Below are positions 7,498-15,858 of a stretch of DNA of 41,649 nucleotides, one piece after another. Source of the stretch: Anaerolineae bacterium. Its GTDB lineage: Bacteria; Chloroflexota; Anaerolineae; Anaerolineales; Anaerolineaceae. Numbering within the stretch: position 1 is the first letter of the stretch; each line of letters opens with the position of its first letter. A model generated the notes under the pieces. The model was not told where the DNA came from. It saw only the letters and a program-made list of their open reading frames with translations, and searched no databases. Made by a program: the position numbers and the translations under genes. Where the stretch lies: the NCBI GenBank assembly GCA_013178295.1, contig JABLWW010000020.1:1-41649 (forward strand), read 5' to 3'.

Positions 7498-8772
7498 TCA
7501 ATCTACCCACCCGATCTGTCCCTGTCCTTCGCGTACAGCCCAATAGATTTTGCCGCCCCAATTCCACGTTCGCCGCCACACCGGGTCAGTGACGCGGTTT
7601 GCGTCGTTCATACGGCGGATGTTCAACCCGGAGTAATTCCAGTAACCTTCAGGGCTGCCGTCGCCGTTCAAATCTGCCCTCAGACTGGAAGCAACCTGGA
7701 CGGCTAGCGGGTGGATTGGCCCGCCGGTAACGTGATGTTCCCAGTATTCGTCCACCAGTTCTTCATGGCAATCGGAATGCCCGGACTCGTCCGGGCGAGT
7801 GCAAACCTCCTCCCAAACCTCCACCCACTCGTCGTATTGCAGTTCCCAGAACAGGACATAGGGTGCGCGGGCATTGCCGACATAAACCGGAATATCCGCC
7901 GGCAGTTCTTCCAGTCCGCTGATCGTCCCGGCGGTGGGGCCTCCGCCTGCGGCAGGATGCGAGCTTTTCTCCCATGTGAAGAAATACGGCGGAGAGGTAT
8001 CGCTTACCAGCGGCAGCGGCGGGAGGAGGACGTTCGGCAGGGAGACAAAAGCATACGTGGGTGTAAACGGGCGCAGGATCAAACTGAAAACGACGTTCGA
8101 CCAATCGCCGGGACTGGGGTCTGCGGGCGACCCGCCGCCTTTGGGCACGTAAGCCACGCTGTCCGATCCGCTGGCGCTGCCAGCGCAGGAAAAGCGTGCG
8201 GCGGTAGGCCAGCTCACCAGCGTTGCGGGGAACGGGCGCAGGTCAAGACACCAGCCGGGGAAATTCACGCTGGCGCTCAGCCTGAAGCCCCAGTTCCACG
8301 TTTCGCAGGCAAAGCCGGAACTGGAGCCGCTGAATTTTTTGCAGGGATGTCCAGGAATGCCGCCGATGTTACCCTGGATGCAATCCACCAGATACTCTGT
8401 GACGCCGCCCCCCAAATCTTGCCCCCCGGTAAGTCCCTCCCATGTTACTGCGTTTGTGTCGCAGTTTATCGTCCCGCCAAAACCGAGACATTTATTGTTC
8501 GTTCCGGGCACGCGCCGGTAAGCTTGCACGCTCTGGCTGGTGCCCGGCGGGCAGTAAAAGGAATCGGAGGAGGAGCCGGAAGAGCCAGCTTCCTCCCCGC
8601 CGATTTCGACATAATCGAAACTGTCAAATTGGTTATTGCACCCGCCGCCCGAACCACTGTCGTCAAAATCGTCCGAAAAACCGCCGTTATCATCCGCCAA
8701 AACTGCAACCGCCGAAAACAGCGCCAGCAGCAGCGCGAGCCACAGGGCAATCAAAGTTTTTCGTCTCGTCAT
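7498..8772 (-). CDS. Large secreted protein of the pilus/channel operon, unknown function
   Basis: 424 residues. A clear signal peptide (basic MTRRK, hydrophobic to ~24, ending AVLADD) leads into a Gly/Ser/Asp/Cys-rich segment and a Trp- and Cys-rich body. A short DLNGDGSPEGYW near residue ~370 looks like a calcium-binding loop. I do not recognise the family. The gene has a good Shine-Dalgarno (GGAG, about 6 nt from the ATG) and lies between the pseudopilin genes and the prepilin peptidase. It may be a minor pilus or adhesin component exposed outside the cell. Confidence 0.7.
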   Translation of the reverse strand: MTRRKTLIALWLALLLALFSAVAVLADDNGGFSDDFDDSGSGGGCNNQFDSFDYVEIGGEEAGSSGSSSDSFYCPPGTSQSVQAYRRVPGTNNKCLGFGGTINCDTNAVTWEGLTGGQDLGGGVTEYLVDCIQGNIGGIPGHPCKKFSGSSSGFACETWNWGFRLSASVNFPGWCLDLRPFPATLVSWPTAARFSCAGSASGSDSVAYVPKGGGSPADPSPGDWSNVVFSLILRPFTPTYAFVSLPNVLLPPLPLVSDTSPPYFFTWEKSSHPAAGGGPTAGTISGLEELPADIPVYVGNARAPYVLFWELQYDEWVEVWEEVCTRPDESGHSDCHEELVDEYWEHHVTGGPIHPLAVQVASSLRADLNGDGSPEGYWNYSGLNIRRMNDANRVTDPVWRRTWNWGGKIYWAVREGQGQIGWVD

Positions 8773-8790
8773 AACGTTCTCCTGCGCTAA

Positions 8791-9825
8791 TTACTTTTGT
8801 TTGTGTTCTTCCCAGTAAGCCTTGATAATACCTACGAGCTCATCCTTGTACTTCGGATCGGTGTATTGCTGCCAGTCATCCGGCAGATCCTTTGGGCGCA
8901 GCCCGTAGGCTTCCTCGACCCACTTTGGGCTCCAGAAACGTCCGCCAAAAATAAACAGCGTGCCTTCACGATTTTTCAGAGCCTGTTCCCAAGACGCGGG
9001 GGGTTGTGGTCGTTCAGAGTCCCGTCCAATGATCATCCAGTAGTGTTCCTGTCTGAGATAGCCAAAATAGTAAGTATTTTGATAAATTATCTCGTCGCTG
9101 TTCAATGTACTGAGCTTTCCCTCAACCTGAAACACCATTGGCGTTTTGGTTTCCAGTACATCTTCCCTGAGGATGCAGATGACGATGAACGTCTCGTTCC
9201 CGGTGGGCCAGCAGCCGTTCAAATAAAGTCCTGGCATATACGTCTCATCCTGCACGACAAACCAGGCGCGCATATCAGGGTAATTATTGGGACGAAGCAA
9301 ATCAACCTTTTTCGTTCTCTCGCCGGAACCCATCGGGATGGTCATGTAATCCCAGCCGCGGTGTTCAGGGATCTCGGTAAAGCCGAGTGCGTCAGCCGCT
9401 TCCTGTTTTGTCCATCCCATATACCGCCACAGATTGAACCAGGCGATCGTGCGCGCCAGCGACCGCTCGATAACGCATTGCGGCTCGACGCGCCAGTAGT
9501 TGAGTTTTAGCCTGGCAACCGCCTGGACAAATTTCCACTGCGTCTGCGGGTCGGTTGGACACGGGTCAGGGGTTATGGTCGGTGTTGGAGGGATAGGGGT
9601 CGGGCTGGGTTCCACAGTGTTGGTTGCAGTAGCGGTCAAGGCGAGCTTGGTCGCCACGATCACGGGCGTCGGGTTGATCTCCGCCTGATACGCCCGCCGC
9701 TTGAAACCTGCATACACAAACAAGCCAATCAGCAAAACCAGGATAAGAATCGCAACTTTGACATACTGCCGCAGATGGCGGCGTCCAGAGACATCGGTAT
9801 AGGTGTAATTGTCTTTCCAGTTCAT
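8791..9825 (-). CDS. Single-pass membrane protein with Thr/Pro linker, unknown function
   Basis: 344 residues. A short cytoplasmic N-terminus is followed by one transmembrane helix (~24-42) and a Thr/Pro-rich linker (~50-85, including PTPIPPTPTITP). The rest is a ~250-residue extracytoplasmic domain rich in Trp and Tyr. Such linkers are common in Chloroflexota surface proteins. No family recognised. A GGAGG motif about 12 nt upstream of the ATG supports this start. It is part of the pilus operon by strand and spacing (79 bp from the preceding gene). Confidence 0.7.
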   Translation of the reverse strand: MNWKDNYTYTDVSGRRHLRQYVKVAILILVLLIGLFVYAGFKRRAYQAEINPTPVIVATKLALTATATNTVEPSPTPIPPTPTITPDPCPTDPQTQWKFVQAVARLKLNYWRVEPQCVIERSLARTIAWFNLWRYMGWTKQEAADALGFTEIPEHRGWDYMTIPMGSGERTKKVDLLRPNNYPDMRAWFVVQDETYMPGLYLNGCWPTGNETFIVICILREDVLETKTPMVFQVEGKLSTLNSDEIIYQNTYYFGYLRQEHYWMIIGRDSERPQPPASWEQALKNREGTLFIFGGRFWSPKWVEEAYGLRPKDLPDDWQQYTDPKYKDELVGIIKAYWEEHKQK

Positions 9826-9904
9826 GATTTCGAGCAGTCCTCCTTTCTTTGCCAGCAGTGTGTGGTAACTAGAACATGCGTCCTATAATGCGTATTATAC
9901 GACA

Positions 9905-10339
9905 CTACTGGTCATCGCGCAAGACCCCATAAGCCAAATATCCAATTGCCTGCACCTGGATTTCCCGTTGAAACAGAAACATTCCGGGCGAGCGGGTAAC
10001 CGCCTCGACCATACAGCCTGGTCTGCCATCGAATGCACCGCAGCGGACGTTGGACAGGCTGGCATGTCTGGGACGCTGGGCATTGAAATAGCGGGCGGCG
10101 ATTTCCTCTGCTCTGTCCTGCCGGTTTTCGATTTTCCCGTTTGGCAGCAGCTTGACCTCCATCGCACCGGCATGCGCCGCCAAATCCGCTGCCGCAACCG
10201 TCTCCATTGTTCGGGCGCTGGAAACCGCATAATCCAGTGCGGCGAGGGCGAGCAGCGCCATCGCCATCGTGAACAACGCAAATAAGGCGATTGCCTGCCC
10301 GCGTTCGCGGGGATGTATCTTTACCACTTTGTTTTCCAT
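9905..10339 (-). CDS. TadG-like pilus assembly protein
   Basis: 144 residues starting at MENKVVKIHP. The longer in-frame start lies inside the upstream gene. The N-terminus has RERGQAIALFALFTMAMALL, a Gly-Gln followed by a long hydrophobic helix, as in the TadG/TadE pseudopilin families. The soluble part has the conserved ALDYAVSSARTMETVAAADLAAHAGA stretch, split by about 20 residues from the membrane helix, that I associate with TadG N-terminal domains. The gene overlaps the preceding TadE-like gene by 19 bp. Probably membrane-bound. Confidence 0.72.
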   Translation of the reverse strand: MENKVVKIHPRERGQAIALFALFTMAMALLALAALDYAVSSARTMETVAAADLAAHAGAMEVKLLPNGKIENRQDRAEEIAARYFNAQRPRHASLSNVRCGAFDGRPGCMVEAVTRSPGMFLFQREIQVQAIGYLAYGVLRDDQ

Positions 10340-10734
10340 CGCTCGTTCCTGGACACGTATGTTTGCGCAGACTGCGGCGAACTCAAACCGAAGAAATTGA
10401 ACAGAATTGGCGCTTGGTAGGTCACGCGGCAAAGTCCTGGCGCACCACGTCCAGATGGCGGCTGGACAGAAACGGCATAGCTTACCCCGATCGTTGCGCT
10501 CCAGTCGCCCTCCAGCGTTTGCATGGCGATCGTATGGGCGTTGCGGGCGGCGGTTGACGGGTCACGGGCTTGCGAAAGAAACTGGGCGCAGGCGTAAGAT
10601 GCCGAAACCGCCATTGAGCGGGCGCGGTGGATGGGAATCCACGAAATCAGCATAAAGGTCATGATGACGGCAAACGGCGCGTAGATAGCGAATTCGGTCA
10701 TCGCCTGACCGCGTTCACTGCGTTTGAATCTCAT
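10321..10734 (-). CDS. TadE-like pseudopilin
   Basis: 137 residues starting at MRFKRSERGQAMTEFA. This ATG overlaps the stop of the preceding gene (ATGA, 10731-10734). Cleavage after Gly9 would leave Glu at +5 (GQAMTE), the class III signal-sequence rule used by the Tad prepilin peptidase. A single hydrophobic helix follows, then a small soluble domain. One of two adjacent TadE-like genes, which usually form heteromeric minor pilins. Confidence 0.78.
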   Translation of the reverse strand: MRFKRSERGQAMTEFAIYAPFAVIMTFMLISWIPIHRARSMAVSASYACAQFLSQARDPSTAARNAHTIAMQTLEGDWSATIGVSYAVSVQPPSGRGAPGLCRVTYQAPILFNFFGLSSPQSAQTYVSRNERWKTKW

Positions 10735-11135
10735 TCCCATCCTCCTGGCGGGGGCGGTCCTGGGTAGAAACGCCAAAGGCGGGAATAGGCGGTGGCGCGC
10801 TGATGTTCGATGAAGTCCACACTGAGCACACTCATGCGGGTTTCTTTGACGGAAATCCGCGAGCGCACCTGCCGATTTCCAGCGTCCCCCGCCTGGATAC
10901 TGCCGCGCAGGTCGCTCCACACAACCTGCCGCAGCGCACTATCCACAGCAGGTTGTTTGTATGCGCCTGCCGCCGCGCTGCTGATGAAAACGCCATAGTC
11001 CGACACAGCCGCCCGAAACACATACACGCCTGCCAGAAACAGCCCAATGAGCAAAACCGCCATTGGGGGCAGGATCAGCGCCATTTCGGTCATCGCCTGC
11101 CCGCTTTCCAGTTTGCGCTTTTTCGGCGTGTACAT
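10731..11135 (-). CDS. TadE-like pseudopilin
   Basis: 134 residues: MYTPKKRKLESGQAMTEMALILPP. Cleavage after Gly12 places Glu17 at +5, as required for prepilin peptidase processing. The hydrophobic helix runs from ~18 to 42. The remainder is a small Arg-rich soluble domain. It directly follows the Flp pilin gene, the usual order in tad loci. Confidence 0.8.
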   Translation of the reverse strand: MYTPKKRKLESGQAMTEMALILPPMAVLLIGLFLAGVYVFRAAVSDYGVFISSAAAGAYKQPAVDSALRQVVWSDLRGSIQAGDAGNRQVRSRISVKETRMSVLSVDFIEHQRATAYSRLWRFYPGPPPPGGWE

Positions 11136-11306
11136 TTACCCTCCGCCGAGTACGGCTACTGCGCGGTTCCACAGGGATTCGAGCTGCGGGCCAAACTGGC
11201 TGATGATGATCCCCGCAGCCGCTGCAAGCGCGCCGAGCAGGATAGCATATTCGGCAAAATCCTGCCCTTTCTGGTCTTTCAAGAAGCGTTTGATCTGTTG
11301 ATACAT
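11136..11306 (-). CDS. flp: Flp-type pilin (major subunit of a Tad pilus)
   Basis: A 56-residue protein, MYQQIKRFLKDQKG|QDFAEYAILLG, then an Ala/Ile-rich helix and a short Trp-containing tail. Cleavage after Gly14 gives Glu at +5 and Tyr at +6, the diagnostic Flp pilin signature. Length (50-70 residues), a strong Shine-Dalgarno (GGAGGTG, 4 nt from the ATG) and a position just upstream of two TadE genes all fit. The strong ribosome binding site suits a highly expressed structural subunit. Confidence 0.9.
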   Translation of the reverse strand: MYQQIKRFLKDQKGQDFAEYAILLGALAAAAGIIISQFGPQLESLWNRAVAVLGGG

Positions 11307-11327
11307 GGTTCACCTCCGTAAAAAAAT

Positions 11328-12215
11328 TTATGCAAACAAAAACGGCGCTACGACCGAGAACAGAAGTCCCAATACCGCCAGTACGCCGAACAGACCGCTG
11401 CGCTGACGCACCAGCGCGGCTCTAGCTTCGGTGGCGTCAATCATGTTGCGGTGCACGGCATCGGTAAGCGCCTGTACGCTGGTCAGCAGCGGGCGGTTGT
11501 ACACAAAAAAGTCGTGAACGTCCCGCAGGAACAAATTGACCTCGACATCGCGCGGGTCAGGGATGTGAGCGCGGGTAACCTCGAACGCTTTTTCCAGATC
11601 TTCGATCTCCATGCGGGCGACGAGCAAGCCGAGCAGGTTGCAGAAAGGACCGCCTACGGATGCCGTGCGGCGCATGGCTTCCTGCACGCCCATACCGGAT
11701 GCCAGCAGCGAGCCGAGCGTAGCCAGCCCGACCAGCATGTTGTTACGCATGAGTTCGGCGCGCTTTTTGGCTAACTGCTTGAGCTTTGTGTATGGCTTCC
11801 GCAGACCCTGAAAGATCATCAGCGCCGCCACAATGGGAACGGCAAAAATGTAGCCATACGCGTACATGATCCCTGCCCAGACTGCGCCGAGCGCCAGATA
11901 GATACCGAACGTGCGCACCGCAGCGGCGTAGAAATCCCCCGGCGTATCGTAGGGGTAGCCGGCGCGGCGCAGCAAACCCACGACATCGGCGTAACTCCTG
12001 GCATATTCAGGGTCAAAGCGATTCGGGAAGATTCCTACGAGGATCGCCTCCCATGTGGAACGCCGCTTGGGGGCGAAGCTGTCCCCTTCGCTGCTGCGCG
12101 CTCCCATCAGCCGGTGCGTGCGTCCGAACGGGCTGAAGACCGCCTGAAGCCCGCTCGTCAACTCGAAGACGAAAACAGCCAGGGCGATAGCTCCCAGTAG
12201 TGCAAAGAACGTCAT
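11328..12215 (-). CDS. Type II secretion F-domain membrane protein (TadB/TadC-like)
   Basis: 295 residues starting at MTFFALLGAIAL. The ATG overlaps the stop of the preceding gene (ATGA, 12212-12215). Two N-terminal or central hydrophobic stretches and a C-terminal one (LFGVLAVLGLLFSVVAPFLF) flank a cytoplasmic helical domain. Its segment VGLATLGSLLASGMGVQEAMRRTA is typical of the T2SSF fold. In Tad systems TadB and TadC form the inner-membrane platform driven by the ATPase TadA. Only one such protein is visible and no TadA is present. Confidence 0.72.
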   Translation of the reverse strand: MTFFALLGAIALAVFVFELTSGLQAVFSPFGRTHRLMGARSSEGDSFAPKRRSTWEAILVGIFPNRFDPEYARSYADVVGLLRRAGYPYDTPGDFYAAAVRTFGIYLALGAVWAGIMYAYGYIFAVPIVAALMIFQGLRKPYTKLKQLAKKRAELMRNNMLVGLATLGSLLASGMGVQEAMRRTASVGGPFCNLLGLLVARMEIEDLEKAFEVTRAHIPDPRDVEVNLFLRDVHDFFVYNRPLLTSVQALTDAVHRNMIDATEARAALVRQRSGLFGVLAVLGLLFSVVAPFLFA

Positions 12216-13351
12216 GACGATTTTTCTCCTTCTGCTGCATACGATAGCACAAAATGCGCCGGGGTATCCTTCCCGCGTGCGGCGACGCCGAGAATGCGCG
12301 CCAGCGCCCTGCGCTGGGCGTTGGTGCGGCGGACGCCGTGCGGCGGACGCGGCTCGGCGTGGATGTACGCGCCGCTGCCGCTCTGCCAGGTCTTCCCGCC
12401 ATACTCGGCAGGCCAGAGCGGATATTCCACCCGCGGCCAATCGCTGGGCAGCGTACCGCTGCGAGCAGCATTATGCCAGCGCAGCAGCGCCTCGAAGCGC
12501 GGACCCCACAACCCCCAAACCAGATCGATACGCATGTCTTCCTGGTCATGCCACTTCAGAGTGCGCGCGCACGCGTGGCACAACGGTACGGCGTTTTCGG
12601 GACGCAGGTAACGCCAGGCGGCTTCGGGGATGAGCGTATCGGGAGCGGAGAGTACCGGGCGCCACGATGCTTTTCCGCCGCAGCGCAGGCAGTGAGCGGG
12701 GAAGGACTTTTGCCACGGCACACCGGCGGCAGACGCGGCTACCAGCTCGTCCAGGTAGTTTTGCTCCGCTTTCAGGACGCCGTGCGCGACGCGCACCGCG
12801 CTATGCGGCAGCGCGTAAATCCCCGCCGCATCCAGCAGGAAACCTGCGGACTGAACGATCTCCCCGCGCTGGTACGGCGGCAGCCGCCTGAGGACGCGCT
12901 CATCCACGGGGTCTTGCGGCGTTTTCAGCCGGTCGTACACCCGCCGCAAATCCGCCACCGCCTGCACGGTCATCGCAAACAGCAGGCGGTCAACAGGATA
13001 GACAGCGTCCCACGTCCCCCGGCTTGGGGCATATTGACGGATAGCTGGCAGGGCTTCGCCCAGCACAGCCGCTGTGTTTGCCTGCGGATCGCACTCGATG
13101 ATGTAGCGGCAAGATGGCAGGAGGACGAAGCGATGCGGCAAAACCACCTGATCAAAAACAACCCGTTTTTGCCCGTCCAGCGCTATCATCCGCAGCGGCG
13201 GGCAGAAGAAAGTGTGGAACAACCGTTTGGCGTCGAACGGATAAGCGAACACCAGCACGTCATCGCCGAGACTGTGGCGGAACATGGCGCCAATAGAACG
13301 CTGAAACACGCTGTACTGCAAGCGAATCAATTGTGCACCTCGAACATCCAC
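12212..13351 (-). CDS. DUF192-like domain fused to a zinc-ribbon region
   Basis: 379 residues. The first ~95 residues follow the DUF192/UPF0127 pattern: FQRSIGAMFR near the start, a central HTFFCPPLRMIALDGQKRVV region (read as two parts), and ending in a short IIECDP. The middle is helical. Around residues 220-260 lie two CxxC pairs (CLRCGG and CHACA), a probable zinc ribbon. DUF192 proteins are usually ~120 residues and stand alone, often near secretion genes, so this is an extended form. It overlaps the upstream gene by 25 bp; a later start would cut the DUF192 part. Its role in the pilus operon is unknown. Confidence 0.55.
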   Translation of the reverse strand: MDVRGAQLIRLQYSVFQRSIGAMFRHSLGDDVLVFAYPFDAKRLFHTFFCPPLRMIALDGQKRVVFDQVVLPHRFVLLPSCRYIIECDPQANTAAVLGEALPAIRQYAPSRGTWDAVYPVDRLLFAMTVQAVADLRRVYDRLKTPQDPVDERVLRRLPPYQRGEIVQSAGFLLDAAGIYALPHSAVRVAHGVLKAEQNYLDELVAASAAGVPWQKSFPAHCLRCGGKASWRPVLSAPDTLIPEAAWRYLRPENAVPLCHACARTLKWHDQEDMRIDLVWGLWGPRFEALLRWHNAARSGTLPSDWPRVEYPLWPAEYGGKTWQSGSGAYIHAEPRPPHGVRRTNAQRRALARILGVAARGKDTPAHFVLSYAAEGEKSS

Positions 13352-13872
13352 AGGCGGTCTATCGGCAGCTTTTCACCGGCGAGCTTCTGCCATACCTGCT
13401 GGGCTTCCAGGTCGAAGAACGGACCGCTGTTGAGCACAGATAACTCTGTGCACGCAGCGCGGCGGGGTTTCTTGCCCAATATGGCGACTTGCGCCGAGCC
13501 GAGCCGTTTGCGTTGATTCAACGCCTTGATGAACCGCTGCGGCGGGATGGGCGTAAAAACCAGCGAACGCCCCTCTTCGGCGCGGGCAACAATGGCTGCC
13601 GTTCCATTTTCCCGCCACACTTCGGGTTCCTGGATACCCTGCGGACTTCCAAATACCCGTTGCGCGGTTTCTTCCAGCCAGGCGCGCGGGTCGAGGATTT
13701 GGATTTCCCGCGCGGCTGCTGCCCGTCTCATCCGCAAGTCTTCCATTGTCCAGGCTTCGATCTGCTTGCGGATATTCTCCAGCGCCTTACGCTGGCGTTC
13801 GTTGCCGGTGGAGACGATCGCGCCAAGCGCCAGGATGCAGATGACAATAACAATTCCCAATACGTAATCCAT
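13327..13872 (-). CDS. Membrane-anchored protein of unknown function
   Basis: 181 residues: one N-terminal transmembrane helix (~4-21), then a charged helical stretch (ERQRKALENIRKQIEAW) and a compact soluble domain on the side facing away from the N-terminus. No recognised family. It starts 2 bp after the stop of the large surface protein gene and overlaps the DUF192-like gene, so it belongs to the same operon. It may be a small scaffold for the pilus or channel. Confidence 0.6.
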   Translation of the reverse strand: MDYVLGIVIVICILALGAIVSTGNERQRKALENIRKQIEAWTMEDLRMRRAAAAREIQILDPRAWLEETAQRVFGSPQGIQEPEVWRENGTAAIVARAEEGRSLVFTPIPPQRFIKALNQRKRLGSAQVAILGKKPRRAACTELSVLNSGPFFDLEAQQVWQKLAGEKLPIDRLWMFEVHN

Positions 13873-13874
13873 TT

Positions 13875-15848
13875 TTATTGTTCCTTTCTGTGTTTAGAGA
13901 TAAGCTGAGCGAGCTTGTTTAGCTCTTGTGGTCTGCGGTCTATCAGTGCGTTGGCAGCGAAGACGTAAAACAAACCGCCAGTGACGAGCAGGGCAAATGG
14001 CAGAACGGAGGGCTGCTTCTGCGGAGGCGGTTCTGCTGGTATATGCATTGCTATCACCGTTGGCAAAATGGTGGCGATCAAGGCGTTTTTGTCAGGCGCT
14101 TCGACCGCGTATACCTGCGCCACAGGTTCGGGTTCGGGCGGCAGAGGCGTTGGCAGAGGCGTTGGCAGAGGCGTTGGCAGGGGCGTTGGCGTTGGCGCGG
14201 GGCGAAAGACAGGCAGAAGCTGCTCGATCGCTTCCTCGACTGGCGCCAGCGGTATAAGAGGACGCTGCCGCTCCATCTGCTCCGTCCGCACCGTCAGCCC
14301 GCCGGCGTTGTCCGCCGCCCGCAGGCGGATGACACGATTGCCATACTCGTCATTTAGCGCCAGGTCAAATTGGAAATTGCCCGCCGCGTCCAGCGACACA
14401 GTATCCCACGCGCCGCCGTCCTCTGTCTGCGCCTCGAGCCGCTGCACGCCGGACAGCGCATCCGTAACCGTCCCTGACATGTGAATACCCGTCTCGTCCC
14501 ATGCGATGTCTGTAAACGTGATGTCGGGCGGCGTGGTGTCCACCTGGATCGTCTCGCTGGCAGATGCCGTTTTGCCGAACAGATCGCTTGCCTCCGCCGT
14601 GATGGTGTGCGTCCCGTCCGTCAGCGTCAGCGACAACGGTGTGTTGTAGGTGTTGCCGCTCACCGCAAGCGGCTGCGCACTGCCGCCGTCCACAGCGTAG
14701 CTGGCGGATTGCAAACCGATACCCATGTCTTCGATCGCCAATTCAACGGACGCAGGGACGGACTTATACCAGCCATTTTCGCCGTTTGGCTGCGCCGAGA
14801 GAGCAACCGCAGGCGGCTGCGTATCCACGTTGACCGTGATCGTCTGCTCCGTCCACCAGCCCGCCATATCCTCCGCATACACCCGCAGAGTGTGTGCCCC
14901 ATCCGTCATGTCCACATTGACCGTGTCGTTGTATGACGTACCAGACGCCGGCAACGGTACAGGCGTCCCGCCGTCCAGGCTGTACGTTACCGCAGCTAGA
15001 CCAGAGACGCCGTCTGTTGCCTCAACAGTAATCGGCACGCTGCTTGTCCCTTGCCAGTCCTGCCCGCCAGCGGAGACGGAGACACCTGGTGCGGTAGTGT
15101 CCACGTTGAGCGAGATTGTCTCCTCGCGGGCGTTGCCTACGTTATCCTGCGCCGTGACCCGCAGTTCGTGCGCTCCGTCCGTCAGGGTGAGCGGCAGCGT
15201 CTCGGTGTGGGTCTGCCCGCTTGGATAGAGCGGCTGATATGCGCCGCCGTCCAGGCTGTACGCCGCAGACCCGATGGTGTTCATCGCCTCTGCGATGTTA
15301 ATCTGCGTCTGCGTCAGCGCAGACTTGTACCAACCATTGTTACCGTCAGGTGTGGCAGACAACGTCAGACTAGGTGCGGTGGCGTCCTTCTTGAAGATAA
15401 ACAGTGTTACCCACGCCGATTTTTCGTTCGCCGCGTTTATCGCCCTTGCCCGCAGGTAGTAAATCCCGTCAGGATGCGGCTGGTCGCACGGCGTCTGTAG
15501 TATCGCGGGGTTTGTCGTCCACGCGCAAAAACTCCACCCGCCCGGCTGGACGTCTGTCATGTAATACCCCGCGCCGTTGTATGTGCCGTCCGTACCAAAG
15601 TAGATGTCTTGCGCAACGGTCTGCGGACGGGTTACCGTCCAGCGGAACATCGGAAACTGCGCCGACGGCAGGTTGACATACGGGTTAGCGGACGTTACCC
15701 AAACATCGCTCTGTGCCCGGTTGAACGTCTCCGCTCCACAGCAGGGCGGCGGCGGTGGAACAGCCAGCGGCATTGCCGCAGCGTCCCAGACTGTGGCAAA
15801 TAGCGCGCCAAAAAGCGTTATCATGATCAGTAATCGCAATCGTTTCAT
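13875..15848 (-). CDS. Surface protein with Ig-like repeats, Pro-rich stalk and C-terminal membrane anchor
   Basis: 657 residues starting at MKRLRLLIMITLFG. Longer in-frame starts fall inside the NurA gene. A signal peptide ends near residue 26 (DAAAMP). Three repeats of ~90 residues carry the pattern YSLDGG...LTLTDGAHELRV...DTTAPGVSV (short fragments of each repeat), an Ig-like or OmpL47-type beta-sandwich seen in adhesins. A degenerate fourth unit follows, then a (TPLP)n stalk and a membrane helix before a basic tail (HRKEQ). The protein should project from the cell. Adhesion to a partner cell is plausible given the pilus genes around it, but this is inference. Confidence 0.75.
   Translation of the reverse strand: MKRLRLLIMITLFGALFATVWDAAAMPLAVPPPPPCCGAETFNRAQSDVWVTSANPYVNLPSAQFPMFRWTVTRPQTVAQDIYFGTDGTYNGAGYYMTDVQPGGWSFCAWTTNPAILQTPCDQPHPDGIYYLRARAINAANEKSAWVTLFIFKKDATAPSLTLSATPDGNNGWYKSALTQTQINIAEAMNTIGSAAYSLDGGAYQPLYPSGQTHTETLPLTLTDGAHELRVTAQDNVGNAREETISLNVDTTAPGVSVSAGGQDWQGTSSVPITVEATDGVSGLAAVTYSLDGGTPVPLPASGTSYNDTVNVDMTDGAHTLRVYAEDMAGWWTEQTITVNVDTQPPAVALSAQPNGENGWYKSVPASVELAIEDMGIGLQSASYAVDGGSAQPLAVSGNTYNTPLSLTLTDGTHTITAEASDLFGKTASASETIQVDTTPPDITFTDIAWDETGIHMSGTVTDALSGVQRLEAQTEDGGAWDTVSLDAAGNFQFDLALNDEYGNRVIRLRAADNAGGLTVRTEQMERQRPLIPLAPVEEAIEQLLPVFRPAPTPTPLPTPLPTPLPTPLPPEPEPVAQVYAVEAPDKNALIATILPTVIAMHIPAEPPPQKQPSVLPFALLVTGGLFYVFAANALIDRRPQELNKLAQLISKHRKEQ
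14140..14187 (-). repeat. 12-bp tandem repeat (four units) coding for the Pro-rich stalk
   Basis: Four units of GGCAGAGGCGTT (the last with one change) encode repeated PTPL. The repeat is in frame, so copy-number change would lengthen or shorten the stalk of the surface protein without breaking it. Confidence 0.85.
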
Positions 15849-15858
15849 AAGTCCTCTC

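Noticed and set aside
12254-13516. 420-codon plus-strand open frame opposite the DUF192-like gene
   Set aside because: Arg/Ala/Pro-rich composition with no recognisable motif, and it contradicts the overlapping minus-strand operon.
14140-14187. Short regular repeats that could look like a CRISPR array
   Set aside because: Units are 12 bp with no spacers and lie in frame within a coding gene as a PTPL stalk. No cas genes are present; the only Cas4-like protein is in a pilus operon.
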